Below are positions 1 to 7,987 of a stretch of 52,780 nt of DNA, piece by piece. The notes beneath the pieces were generated by a model. The model was not told the origin of the DNA. It was given only the letters and a program-made list of their open reading frames with translations, and did no database searches. The stretch spans positions 4,183 to 56,962 of the forward strand of contig NZ_CDBT01000020.1 in NCBI RefSeq assembly GCF_000819765.1. The letters run 5' to 3'. Position 1 is the stretch's first letter, and each line of letters starts with the position of its first letter. Both the position numbers and the translations under genes were made by a program. The stretch comes from Aeromonas bivalvium (lineage in GTDB: Bacteria; Pseudomonadota; Gammaproteobacteria; Enterobacterales; Aeromonadaceae).

Positions 1-152
1 CCCGCCACACAGGCCCCCACGACCTCCTTGTCCGCCAGGGCGGCAAAGCCCCAGGCCCCGGGCAGATAGGCGGCGATGCGCGACGCGGCGGGATCGGCCT
101 CCAGCAGCAGGGCCAGCGGCAGGTGAGCGGGGTCCATCTCGACAAACGTCAT
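1..152 (-). CDS. GNAT-type N-acetyltransferase, N-terminal part (cut by window edge)
   Basis: Only the first 50 codons are inside the window; the 3' part lies beyond position 1. The start is ATG at 152, which overlaps the stop of the upstream MerR gene as ATGA, so the two are probably translationally coupled. The visible peptide begins MTFVEMDPAHLPLALLLEAD and continues through a WGFAAL...VVGACV segment, the pattern of the first helices and beta strands of GNAT acetyltransferases. The acetyl-CoA binding motif is not in the window, so the family call is an inference and the substrate is unknown. Pairing with a MerR activator suggests a stress or detoxification role. Confidence 0.55.
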   Translation of the reverse strand, partial: MTFVEMDPAHLPLALLLEADPAASRIAAYLPGAWGFAALADKEVVGACVA

Positions 153-646
153 CCTTGTTTCTCTCCCTGTTTGTGACGGTGCGCGCCGCGCGAAACGATG
201 GCGGGCTTGACCGATGTGCTGGCCTTGGCGGCGCCCTCGGGGGAGGCAATGCCCATGCTGGCCAGCACCCGGGCGGCGTTCTCCTCGCACGGCATCTCGC
301 CCGGTTTGGCTTCAACCAGCTGGATCAGGGCCTGCAACTGCTGCTTGCTGTGGGCAAGCCTTGCCTCCAGTGCCTCGATGTCGCTCACCTTGGACTTGAG
401 CGCCGCCAGCAGCGGGGCGTGCTGCCAGGTGCTGATATCCGCCGGTACCAGCTGCTTGATCTCGTCGAGGGAGAAGCCCGCCTGCTGGGCCTGGCCGATG
501 ATGGCCAGCAACTGCGCCGTTTCGGGCGGGTAGTCGCGATAGCCGTTGGCACCCCGCCGCACCTGGCTGAGCAGGCCCCTGGCTTCGTAGAAGCGGATGG
601 CCGAGGCCGCCATGCCGGTCTGTCTGGCCAGTTCACCGATCTTCAT
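149..646 (-). CDS. MerR-family transcriptional regulator
   Basis: A 165-residue MerR regulator. The N-terminus MKIGELARQTGMAASAIRFY is the classic winged helix-turn-helix start, followed by the R-G-x-x-G-Y-R-x-Y segment of the wing and a long helix (residues about 75-115) that would dimerise. The start at 646 is preferred because GGAGG lies 5-9 bases upstream; an in-frame ATG at 682 has no ribosome site. There is one cysteine (in MPCEE), so a SoxR-type cluster or a two-cysteine metal site is unlikely. It is divergent from the flavin oxidoreductase at 871 and overlaps the GNAT gene by 4 bases. Both divergent promoters have the 19-bp spacer typical of MerR targets, so it probably controls itself and the oxidoreductase. 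The inducer cannot be told from sequence. Confidence 0.9.
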   Translation of the reverse strand: MKIGELARQTGMAASAIRFYEARGLLSQVRRGANGYRDYPPETAQLLAIIGQAQQAGFSLDEIKQLVPADISTWQHAPLLAALKSKVSDIEALEARLAHSKQQLQALIQLVEAKPGEMPCEENAARVLASMGIASPEGAAKASTSVKPAIVSRGAHRHKQGEKQG

Positions 647-712
647 CTTGCCTCCCGGGCTGCGGGTTGATGGGCCCGCCACGTCAATGACTGAGGGGGC
701 GGGGTCTGGGGC

Positions 713-743
713 ATTCTAGGGTTAAAGCCCGCTTGAATGTCAA
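713..743 (-). promoter_or_regulatory. MerR-type promoter of the merR-family gene
   Basis: On the minus strand -35 TTGACA (743-738) and -10 TAGAAT (718-713) are separated by exactly 19 bases. The spacer holds the dyad TTNAAGC-NN-GCTTNAA (737-722). Near-consensus hexamers with an overlong spacer containing a palindrome are the hallmark of promoters activated by MerR proteins, which untwist the DNA to align the hexamers. Confidence 0.7.
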
Positions 744-812
744 CGGTCCCGAGCAAGGGCGGTGCGGCTGGATAGTATTTCCCCCATCGCAGCGGCATCC
801 CGACAAAGGGGC

Positions 813-843
813 TTGACCTTCAAGTCAGCTTCAAACTTATGGT
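813..843 (+). promoter_or_regulatory. MerR-type promoter of the flavin oxidoreductase gene
   Basis: -35 TTGACC (813-818) and -10 TATGGT (838-843) are separated by 19 bases. The spacer begins with the dyad TTCAAG-N4-CTTCAA (819-834), the same half-sites at the same offset as in the divergent merR promoter, so one regulator probably binds both. The predicted start lies about 20 bases upstream of the ATG at 871. Confidence 0.7.
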
Positions 844-870
844 GGGGCCCTCACTACCGAGGAGATCGCC

Positions 871-2115
871 ATGAACCCCTTTACTCCCCTGACCCTGCCG
901 AGTGGCAGCCAGCTTATCAACCGTCTCGCCAAGGCCGCCATGGAAGAGAACATGGCCGACCGTGACCATGCCCCTTCGGAGGCGCTGATCCAGCTCTATC
1001 GCACCTGGGCAGAGGGCGGCGCCGGCCTTATCATCACCGGCAATGTGATGGTGGACGGGCGCGCCATGACGGGGCCTGGGGGCGTGGTGCTCGATTCCCC
1101 GGCGCTATCCCCACAGATAGGCGAGCGTTTCAGGGCCTGGGCAGAGGCGGCCAAAAGCGGCGGGGGCCAGATCTGGATGCAGATCAACCACCCCGGTCGC
1201 CAGATGCCGGCGGCGCTGGGGCAGCCCACCCTGGCCCCTTCCGCCGTGCCCATGGCGCTCGGCAGTTTCTCCAAACAGTTCGCCCCGCCCAGGGCCATGA
1301 GCGAGCGCGATATTGCCGAGGTAAAGGCGCGCTTCATCAACACGGCGCGGCTGGCACAGGATCTGGGCTTTGACGGGGTGCAGATCCACGCCGCCCACGG
1401 TTATCTGCTCAGCCAGTTCCTCTCGCCGCTCACCAACCAGCGCCGCGATCGTTGGGGCGGCAGCCTTGAGAATCGTGCCCGCCTGCTGCTGGAGATAGTG
1501 CAGGGGATACGTGAGCAGGTGGGGGATTGCTTCTCCCTGTCGGTCAAGCTCAACTCCGCCGACTTTCAGCGTGGCGGCTTCAGCACCGAGGATGCCAGGG
1601 CTGTGGTCGAGATGCTCAACCCCCTCGGGGTGGATCTGGTGGAGCTCTCCGGCGGCAGTTACGAGGCGCCCGCCATGCACGGCCAGGCCCGGGATGGCCG
1701 TACCCTGGCGCGGGAAGCCTATTTTCTGACGTTTGCCGAAGAGATAGTGAGTGCCGCTCATATGCCCGTGATGGTGACCGGGGGGATCCGCCGTTATCCG
1801 GTGGTGGAGCAGGTGCTCGGCAGCGGAGTGGCGGTCGTCGGCATGGCCACCGCGCTGGCCATAGCACCGGATCTGCCAGCCAGATGGCGCCGGGAGCAGG
1901 CGGCAAGCGCCGAGCTGCGGCCCATCCCCTGGCGCAACAAGGTGCTGGCCTCGGTAGGCTATATGGCGATGGTGAAATACCAGCTGCGGCGGCTTGGGCG
2001 CGGCCAGCCGAGCCGCCCCAAGGTCGCACCCGCCCTGGCGCTGGCCTGCCAGCAGTGGCAGACCCTGCGTGGCAACGCCCGCTATCGGCGCTGGATCAAG
2101 GGGCAGGGGGTGTGA
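871..2115 (+). CDS. Old Yellow Enzyme-family NADH:flavin oxidoreductase
   Basis: A 414-residue FMN-dependent oxidoreductase, expected to reduce alpha,beta-unsaturated carbonyls or other electrophiles with NAD(P)H in the cytoplasm. Family signatures: N-terminal L-x-N-R-L-x-K-A-A-M (residues 15-24), substrate-binding H-A-A-H (173-176) followed by G-Y-L-L-S-Q-F-L-S-P and R-x-D-x-W-G-G-S (192-198), and a late phosphate-binding V-T-G-G-I-R segment. The last ~70 residues extend past the TIM barrel but lack the second Rossmann domains of 2,4-dienoyl-CoA reductase. Start ATG 871 follows GAGGAG. It is read from a MerR-type promoter and overlaps the convergent DUF3142-like gene by 20 bases. The physiological substrate is unknown. 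Confidence 0.9.
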   Translation: MNPFTPLTLPSGSQLINRLAKAAMEENMADRDHAPSEALIQLYRTWAEGGAGLIITGNVMVDGRAMTGPGGVVLDSPALSPQIGERFRAWAEAAKSGGGQIWMQINHPGRQMPAALGQPTLAPSAVPMALGSFSKQFAPPRAMSERDIAEVKARFINTARLAQDLGFDGVQIHAAHGYLLSQFLSPLTNQRRDRWGGSLENRARLLLEIVQGIREQVGDCFSLSVKLNSADFQRGGFSTEDARAVVEMLNPLGVDLVELSGGSYEAPAMHGQARDGRTLAREAYFLTFAEEIVSAAHMPVMVTGGIRRYPVVEQVLGSGVAVVGMATALAIAPDLPARWRREQAASAELRPIPWRNKVLASVGYMAMVKYQLRRLGRGQPSRPKVAPALALACQQWQTLRGNARYRRWIKGQGV

Positions 2116-2863
2116 AGGAGGATATCGCCCTGCTGGCCCCCGGGCTCTGCGCCGGGCGGTTGAGCAGAAAGACCACCTCGCCCCGGTAGTGGGGGGAGGC
2201 GGCCAGTGTTGTCTGCCAGGCGGGATCCCACTCCCCATCCTGCACCAGCCCTACCTTGAACGGGATGGTCAGTTGCGCCATGGCGGGCAGATAGGCCTGA
2301 TAGCCAGGCACAGTGCGTGTGCCCTGATAGGTCTGGATCACCAGCTCGTCCACGGGCAGGCGATTGAGCTCTGCCACGTCCCCCGTTTTCGCCCAGTCGA
2401 GCAGCCCAGTCACGCTGAGCTTGCACCCGGGAGGCAGGGCGCGCCGCAGTTGTTGCAGGGCGTCGCCATAGCGATCGAGCTGGCGGGTCGCCGCATCGAA
2501 GTCGATCTGGATGCCCGCCACCTGGGCCCCGGCCGCGCGCCACGCCTCGTAGAGGCGCACCAGCACCTGCTGGTGGGCGGGGGAGATGGGGAGGGCGTTG
2601 ACACGCACCACCAGCCAGACCTGCCCGGCCTTGAGGGGGGAGGGAACCCGCCCCAGCTTGACGAAGCGGGGGCCGCCGGGCCTGTCCAGGATCTCCCCCT
2701 GATGCAGATAGAGGGTGCTGGCCTGTTCCAGAACCGGCTGGTGGCGGGTGGCGGACCAGAGCCAGAACTCGTGATAGGCGCTGGCATCGACGCTGGCCTC
2801 AAGGGGGGCGGCCAGGATCGCCAGCAGCAGCGCCAGCAGGGCGCGTTCAGGGGGTCTGCTCAT
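2096..2863 (-). CDS. Exported DUF3142-like protein, probable TIM-barrel fold
   Basis: 255 residues starting with a signal peptide (MSRPPERALLALLLAILAAP, cleavage probably after LEA or ASV near residue 24). A G-I-Q-I-D-F-D segment (about residues 118-124) followed by helix-strand alternation (K-L-S-V-T-G-L-L-D-W, E-L-V-I-Q-T-Y-Q-G) resembles the barrel strands of glycoside-hydrolase-like DUF3142 proteins; enzymatic activity is not established. It starts 4 bases after the stop of the 706-residue exported gene upstream, so the two form a transcription unit. Its 3' end overlaps the convergent oxidoreductase gene by 20 bases. Family call from pattern memory; the overlap and signal peptide are seen directly. 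Confidence 0.65.
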   Translation of the reverse strand: MSRPPERALLALLLAILAAPLEASVDASAYHEFWLWSATRHQPVLEQASTLYLHQGEILDRPGGPRFVKLGRVPSPLKAGQVWLVVRVNALPISPAHQQVLVRLYEAWRAAGAQVAGIQIDFDAATRQLDRYGDALQQLRRALPPGCKLSVTGLLDWAKTGDVAELNRLPVDELVIQTYQGTRTVPGYQAYLPAMAQLTIPFKVGLVQDGEWDPAWQTTLAASPHYRGEVVFLLNRPAQSPGASRAISSFTPPAP

Positions 2864-2866
2864 GGA

Positions 2867-4987
2867 TCACCAGTAGTATTTGAGGGATCTGGCCCACACC
2901 GAGTTGCCATAGCGCTGCTTGAGGGTGTTGAACCAGGCCTGCCGGGTGCGTTTGGGGATCTCCTGGCTGTCGCAGCTGTTGTAGCCGGAGGGGGCATAGC
3001 ACTGGATGGCGCGATAGAGGGCATAGCTCTTGTCCTCGGGCTCCGCCTTGGGGTTGGCCATCACGGTCTGATAGAGGGCGAGCCGGCTCGGGGATGTGGG
3101 GCGCTCGTCTTGCGCCAGTCCCCAGATCATCTCGCTACCCTGCCACAGGTCGATATGGGGCTTTCGGCTGCGCAGGTACTCTCCCAGGCAGTTGAGGGCA
3201 TGACCATCGTCGGGGTGCTGCACCAGGGTGCCAAGGGTCTGGGCCAGATCTCGGCAGTGGTAGCCCTGGGGCGTCTCCTCCCCACGCCACTGGAACGCCG
3301 AGAGGCGCACATCCCCATTGGGCACCGGCTGCCAGGGGGCGTCGGCGGGAGGGGTCGCCTCCTTGTGATCGGCGGGGATGAGGGCCACATCCTGCAAGAA
3401 GGTGGCAGGGTCGCTGGCGATGAGATCCCGCACCAGCAGGGTATGGAGCGCAATCTGCCGCTCCGCCGCGCTCGGGCCCTGACTGGCTTGCTGGCGCAAG
3501 AGGGCGGGTTCGGCCTCCTGCTTGAGCACGGCCGCGCGGATGCGCAGCTGGGTGATGGGGCTGCCCGGCTGGAAGATGGCCGCCGTGTTGCCAGTGCGCA
3601 CCCAGTGATCCGCCAGCACGTTCTCCACGAACGCCTGCTGGGCTTGATTGAGGGGGGAGGTCACCAGCGCCATCAGGGCCTGCTCGGCCTTGTCGAAGGC
3701 CTTCATGCCCTGCCAGGCCCAGATGCGCAGCATCTGGTGGCTGAATGCCAGGGTGGCGTCCTCCTGGCCCGGGGAGGGCAGGGCCAGCACCTGCTCGAAC
3801 TGCTTGTCCAACAAGAGGATATAGGCCTTGAGGTAGGCCGCCTGCGCCTTGTGACCGGTTTTTTGCAGTTGCGCGATGGCCTCGTCCAGCTGGGCATCTT
3901 GCCAGTCCCGCGGCCGCTCATAGGCAGGTCTGAGGCCCCGCAGGGCATTGACGAACAACAGCGCCGGCTGGGCCGAGTCCTGATAGACCGCCTGTTGGCG
4001 ATAGGCATCGCCACTGAGCAGGGTGAGATCGATCTCGTTGACCAGGGCCTCCAGCGCCGGCAAGGGCTGGCGGGTTGCCATGGCCTCGTCATAGGCATCC
4101 CGCAGGGCGCCGAGATCCCCGGCCATCCACTGGATGCGTCTGAACAATCCTCTGGTCGAGCTGGCGTAGCGCCCCTGCGGGTAGGTCACCAGATAGGCCT
4201 GACCCTGGGCCATGGCGCGGCGAAGGGCCTCCTTGTCACTCCTGGCCACGTCCTGATCGCCGTATTCGTCTTTGGCCTCCTTCATCGCTAGGTTGATCTC
4301 CGTGCGCATCACCATGTAGGTCGCGCTCTCGGCCACCCAGGGGGCCTTGGCCTGCTGCAAGGCGGCAAAGCCTGCGCGGGCCTCCTCGAAGCGGCTCTCG
4401 TAGAAGTGACGGGCGGCCTGCAGATACCCCTGCCACTCAAGGGCAGCACCGCTCATTTCGGTAGCGGGGGCCGGGCTCTCCTGCTGGCCCAGGATCAGCA
4501 GACGGCTTCGCAGCAGCGACGTGCGCTCCGGGGCGGGCACCTCGCTCTGCTCGAGGGCGTCCAGAAACGCACTGACCGAGGAGAGGGAGTTGGAGATGGC
4601 GTGGCCGTAGAGGGAGTCGCGGCCCGCGTAGTGCTCGAGCAGCGGGGGGAGGGACGGGTCGTAGGCGGCCAGCCGGCTGCCCAGCTGCTCGCGCAGCGCC
4701 GGGTCTTCCACCTCGTCTGGCTGGGGGAGGCGCATCAGAGAGAAGAGCGCCTTGTCACGCTCGTTCAGCGGATCCGCCGGCAGGGTGAAGGGAAGGGGAT
4801 GGCGCTGCTGATCCGCCAGCAGCATCAGCAGATTGCCCCGGGTGTCGTTCTCGTTGAGATAGAGCGGATAGGTGGGCAGCGGGCAGTCGGTGAGCCAGAA
4901 GCCGCACCCGCCACCGTCGCCGGAGGCGAGGGCGGGCACAGCGGCAATGGCCGCGACCAGCGCAGAGCCATATGTCAGTATCTTCAT
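2867..4987 (-). CDS. Exported 706-residue alpha-helical (TPR-like) protein of unknown function
   Basis: The start at 4987 gives a clean signal peptide (MKILTYGSALVAAIAAVPAL, ASG cleavage region); the frame stays open upstream to 5134 but that stretch is not signal-like, and no good Shine-Dalgarno is seen before either start. The mature protein begins with a short Cys-rich segment (G-G-G-C-G-F-W-L-T-D-C-P), then is almost entirely predicted helix with repeated A/L/Q/E-rich helical pairs (e.g. Y-L-Q-A-A-R-H-F-Y-E-S-R-F-E-E-A-R-A), suggestive of tetratricopeptide or Sel1-like solenoids. Two further Cys pairs lie near the C-terminus (C-Y-A-P-S-G-Y-N-S-C-D). It is first in a two-gene unit with the DUF3142-like gene. 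I do not recognise a named family. Confidence 0.7.
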   Translation of the reverse strand: MKILTYGSALVAAIAAVPALASGDGGGCGFWLTDCPLPTYPLYLNENDTRGNLLMLLADQQRHPLPFTLPADPLNERDKALFSLMRLPQPDEVEDPALREQLGSRLAAYDPSLPPLLEHYAGRDSLYGHAISNSLSSVSAFLDALEQSEVPAPERTSLLRSRLLILGQQESPAPATEMSGAALEWQGYLQAARHFYESRFEEARAGFAALQQAKAPWVAESATYMVMRTEINLAMKEAKDEYGDQDVARSDKEALRRAMAQGQAYLVTYPQGRYASSTRGLFRRIQWMAGDLGALRDAYDEAMATRQPLPALEALVNEIDLTLLSGDAYRQQAVYQDSAQPALLFVNALRGLRPAYERPRDWQDAQLDEAIAQLQKTGHKAQAAYLKAYILLLDKQFEQVLALPSPGQEDATLAFSHQMLRIWAWQGMKAFDKAEQALMALVTSPLNQAQQAFVENVLADHWVRTGNTAAIFQPGSPITQLRIRAAVLKQEAEPALLRQQASQGPSAAERQIALHTLLVRDLIASDPATFLQDVALIPADHKEATPPADAPWQPVPNGDVRLSAFQWRGEETPQGYHCRDLAQTLGTLVQHPDDGHALNCLGEYLRSRKPHIDLWQGSEMIWGLAQDERPTSPSRLALYQTVMANPKAEPEDKSYALYRAIQCYAPSGYNSCDSQEIPKRTRQAWFNTLKQRYGNSVWARSLKYYW

Positions 4988-5516
4988 CGAAGGTGGTATC
5001 CGTTCGGTGTCGGTGGGCCGGGCTTGCAGAACAGGCCAGCGCGGTGAGTCGCCATGGCTGGCCATGGTACGAGATAGGGTTGCAATCGACAACCTATTGG
5101 CGGCCAGCACCGAGCCGCACCTCGGATGGGGCATCGATGACTGGGGTTATACCGCCCCTTGTCAGCCGGGCAGAGAGCGAAGGCGTGCCTGGTTCGGCCG
5201 CCTTTCATGAAAAAAGCGTGCATAGCCCGGGGCCTGGGAGGATGACGGACCCGTTGCCGAGGATTTATGTTAATTGTCTGATATAAAATGATTTTATGGT
5301 TTTTTATGGTGATGGATAAGCGCGCCAAGGATGGCCTCAAACGAAATATTTCTCATTTTTTTAGATTGGTTTTTGCATAATCAATCGTTTATTTCGTTGG
5401 GAAATTTGAGCTGTCCTGGTGTCCAATCTCGGGAACAGGTTGACCTGCCTCCATGGAGGCCGTGCCGTCAGCCAGTGTGTAACCGATGTGCAATCGAGAT
5501 GTAAGGAGACATCCAG
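4988..5516. other. Divergent intergenic region with an AT-rich core
   Basis: 529 bases between the exported-protein unit (minus) and the small coiled-coil gene (plus). No gene is supported. Around 5265-5400 the composition turns AT-rich, unlike the GC-rich flanks, and contains the perfect 15-base palindrome ATAAAAT-G-ATTTTAT (5283-5297). Promoters for both flanking genes probably lie here, but I cannot fix their hexamers. Confidence 0.5.
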
Positions 5517-5669
5517 ATGGAAAAACTTGACCAAGAGGTAGACACCATGCGCCAGAAATTCGAGTCCCAGGGGCTGAAACAGGCGCAGGAGAAATGGCAG
5601 GCCAGGTTTGATGAACTGCAACGGGAGCGCACCGAGCTGCCCAGGCTCAATGCGGCACAAGAGCACTAG
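5517..5669 (+). CDS. Small (50-residue) charged coiled-coil protein
   Basis: A short open frame with ATG at 5517 preceded by AAGGAGA (5503-5509) and closed by TAG at 5667. The product begins MEKLDQEVDTMRQKFESQGL and is rich in E, K, Q and R with heptad-like L/M/F spacing, so it is probably a single long helix or coiled coil. It has no signal peptide and no cysteine. A strong intrinsic terminator follows 39 bases downstream, so this is a complete monocistronic gene. Function unknown. Confidence 0.7.
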   Translation: MEKLDQEVDTMRQKFESQGLKQAQEKWQARFDELQRERTELPRLNAAQEH

Positions 5670-5707
5670 TCAGACGGCCGCGAGGCCCGGATGACAAGCA
5701 TAATGAC

Positions 5708-5737
5708 CACCGCCCCAAGAGAGGGCGGTGTTTTTTT
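5708..5737 (+). terminator. Rho-independent terminator after the small coiled-coil gene
   Basis: Perfect 8-bp GC stem CACCGCCC / GGGCGGTG (5708-5715 and 5723-5730), 7-base loop, then seven T (5731-5737). Confidence 0.9.
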
Positions 5738-5892
5738 GCAAGGGACGGGTCTGGGGTTGCCCGCGTCGGCGCAGCACGCCACAGAGATCCTGGCCGGATA
5801 GCTGGCGTCGGGATCCTGCCCCCGGCTTGCCCATCTTTGGGGGAGCCGGTCGGGCTGCGGCGTCAGCGGGCTATTCTCCCCTGATCAACCAT

Positions 5893-5922
5893 CACAAGGG
5901 CCATCGCAAGATGGCCCTTGTG
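5893..5922 (-). terminator. Strong hairpin just after the MFS gene (possible terminator)
   Basis: A perfect 13-bp inverted repeat, arms 5893-5905 and 5910-5922, with a 4-base loop, starts 3 bases beyond the MFS stop codon. No U-run follows on either strand, so it may act as an mRNA 3'-end stabiliser or Rho-assisted terminator rather than a classic intrinsic one. Confidence 0.55.
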
Positions 5923-5925
5923 CAT

Positions 5926-7155
5926 TCAGGCAGACGAGGTGGCGGCTGGGGCCTGGGTGGCTCTGAGGTGAGTGTAGAGGCCGAGCCCGGCCAGCAATCC
6001 GACCAGGGCCAGCAGGTACCAGATGGCGGTGGCGGGGCGGCTGCCTGCATCCCCCAGCATAAAACCGATAAGCAGGTTGCCAAAAAGCGCCATGCAGCCC
6101 CCCGCGCTGGCATAAAAACCGTAGTAGCTGGCGAGCTGGTCGGGGGGGGCGTAGCGGGGCAGCTGGGCGGCAAAGAGCGGGAAGCAGAGAACTGAGCCGA
6201 GGGAGAGCAGGGCCACCTGGGCCAGGACGCCCGCCGTCGGCCAGGGGGAGAGCAGGGGCAGGGCCAGATAGCTCATTCCCATCAGCCCTATGCCGAGCCC
6301 CATGGCGCGCGGCACCCCAAGGCGGCGCTCCACCAGACGCGACGCCGGCAGCTGGAGCAGGACGCCGATCACCGCCGAGAGGGTGAAGACGCCGCCGAGC
6401 AGCTGGGTGGCGTCCGGCAGGCTCTGGATATGGGCGGGCAGGGCCAGATAGAGCTGGTGGAACAGGATCTGGTAGCTGCCCGCCAGCAGGGTGAACATCA
6501 TGAAGGGGCGCTGGCGCACTATGGTGCCCCACTGGCGCAGGATGGCGCCGCGCGGGGTGTGGGTGTCTACCGGGCGTTTGGGTAGCCCCCGATATTGCAA
6601 CACCCCGAGCAGGGCGAACAGGCCCGCCGCCAGGAAACCGGTCAGGGCATAGCTCTGCTGGGTCAGGGTGAGGCCGACCAGGGGGCCGAGCAGCATGCCC
6701 GCCTGGCTGGCGAGATTGTGCAGGGCGAAGGCGCGCTGACGCTGATCGGGCGCACGGCATTCGCTGGCGAGGTAAGCCTGGGCGCAGGGGGTGAACAGGG
6801 CCCCGGCAAAGCCGGTCAGGGCCGCCGCCAGCAGCAGTATGGGCAGAGACTCGGCCCAGCCCAGCAGCATGAAGCCCAAGGATCGCACCAGGCAACCCCA
6901 GACGATGGCGGGGTGATAGCCGATGCGATCCCCGAGCGTCCCCCCCAGCAGAAACAACCCCTGCTGGCTGAAGACCCGCATCCCCATGACCAGACCGCAG
7001 GCCCAGCCGGCGAGACCAAGCCCGCTGCCCATGTGCTGGGCGAGGAAAGGCAGCATCATGTAGAAGCCGAGGTTGAAGGCCAGGCCGTTGATGATGAGCA
7101 GGCGGGCGGCCGGGCTCATGCCCTGCCAGTCCCGCCAGTAGGAAGCGCGGCTCAT
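5926..7155 (-). CDS. Major facilitator superfamily transporter
   Basis: A 409-residue integral membrane protein with about 12 hydrophobic segments in two six-helix halves. The MFS loop 2-3 signature appears as G-T-L-G-D-R-I-G-Y-H (about residues 72-81). Start ATG 7155 (MSRASYWRDWQG) is favoured; an in-frame GTG at 7188 is possible. It lies 61 bases downstream of the ABC ATPase and in the same direction as a binding-protein/permease/ATPase iron-uptake operon, so a role in siderophore export or uptake is plausible by context only. It also resembles multidrug or sugar-efflux MFS proteins. The substrate cannot be told. Confidence 0.85.
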   Translation of the reverse strand: MSRASYWRDWQGMSPAARLLIINGLAFNLGFYMMLPFLAQHMGSGLGLAGWACGLVMGMRVFSQQGLFLLGGTLGDRIGYHPAIVWGCLVRSLGFMLLGWAESLPILLLAAALTGFAGALFTPCAQAYLASECRAPDQRQRAFALHNLASQAGMLLGPLVGLTLTQQSYALTGFLAAGLFALLGVLQYRGLPKRPVDTHTPRGAILRQWGTIVRQRPFMMFTLLAGSYQILFHQLYLALPAHIQSLPDATQLLGGVFTLSAVIGVLLQLPASRLVERRLGVPRAMGLGIGLMGMSYLALPLLSPWPTAGVLAQVALLSLGSVLCFPLFAAQLPRYAPPDQLASYYGFYASAGGCMALFGNLLIGFMLGDAGSRPATAIWYLLALVGLLAGLGLYTHLRATQAPAATSSA

Positions 7156-7216
7156 GGGGTGTTTACCCAGGCGCCGGTTGCGGGCCACGTCGCAGCTGGC
7201 GTCATGGGCGATCTCG

Positions 7217-7987
7217 TCATGATGCTCTGCGCACGGTGCGCAGGAAGGGAATGCCGCTCTGATCGTGGCTTATCTGCACCGGCACCTGATAGAGGCGCTC
7301 GATGAGGGCCGCGTCGAGCACCCGGGCGGGGGGACCGAAGGCCTGCAGATCGCCCCCTGCCAGCACGATCAGCTGATCGGCAAACTGGGCCGCCAGGTTG
7401 AGATCGTGCAGCACCACTAGGGTGATCCACTGCTGCGCCCGGGTCTGCTGACAGAGGTGCTCCATCAGCTGCATCTGGTGGTGCAGATCCAGGGCGCTGA
7501 CCGGTTCGTCCAGCATCATGATGCGGGGATCCCGCAGCAGCACCTGGGCAAACAGCACCATCTGGCGCTGGCCGCCGCTCAAGGAGTAGAGGGGGCGATC
7601 AGCCAGATGGGCGATGCCAAGGGCCTGCAGGGCGCGACCGGCCGCCAGTATGTCTTCGTCCGCCAGGCGCATGGATAGGCTGTCGAGACGCCCCAGCACC
7701 ACCACCTCGATGACGCTCAAATCCAGCTCCAGCTGGATGTTCTGGGGCATGTAGCCAAACTGCTGGCGCCATTTGGCCTGGGTCATCTGGCGCTGTGACT
7801 GCCCGGCCAGACTGATCTCGCCAGCGGCCGGGGTCAGCTCGCCAAACAGGGTGCGCAGCAATGAGGTCTTGCCGGTCCCGTTCGGGCCGATGATCACATG
7901 GACCTGACCCGGCTGCAGGGTGAGGTCGAGATCCCGCAGCAGGGTCTGCTGGCCGAGGGAGAGGGAGAGTCGGGATATCTCAAGCAC
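7217..7987 (-). CDS. ABC transporter ATPase, iron-siderophore (FecE/FhuC) type
   Basis: 256 residues with all nucleotide-binding motifs: Walker A G-P-N-G-T-G-K-T (34-41), Q-loop at M-P-Q-N (80-83), signature L-S-G-G-Q (136-140), Walker B R-I-M-M-L-D-E-P (155-162) and H-loop V-V-L-H-D-L-N (191-197). The signature followed by R-Q-M-V and the H-D-L-N-L-A-A motif are typical of FepC/FecE/BtuD-type importers. The start overlaps the permease stop by 8 bases, indicating coupling. It powers import through the adjacent FecCD-type permease. Confidence 0.93.
   Translation of the reverse strand: MLEISRLSLSLGQQTLLRDLDLTLQPGQVHVIIGPNGTGKTSLLRTLFGELTPAAGEISLAGQSQRQMTQAKWRQQFGYMPQNIQLELDLSVIEVVVLGRLDSLSMRLADEDILAAGRALQALGIAHLADRPLYSLSGGQRQMVLFAQVLLRDPRIMMLDEPVSALDLHHQMQLMEHLCQQTRAQQWITLVVLHDLNLAAQFADQLIVLAGGDLQAFGPPARVLDAALIERLYQVPVQISHDQSGIPFLRTVRRAS

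Noticed and set aside
149..646. SoxR or metal-sensing CueR/ZntR identity for the MerR protein
   Set aside because: Only one cysteine is present and none of the metal-loop or four-cysteine cluster patterns.
1994..4291. A 765-codon open frame on the plus strand across the exported-protein genes
   Set aside because: Composition is Gly/Leu/Gln/Glu/His-rich and repeat-free of any known domain, typical of the antisense of GC-rich genes. The minus-strand proteins have signal peptides and normal composition.
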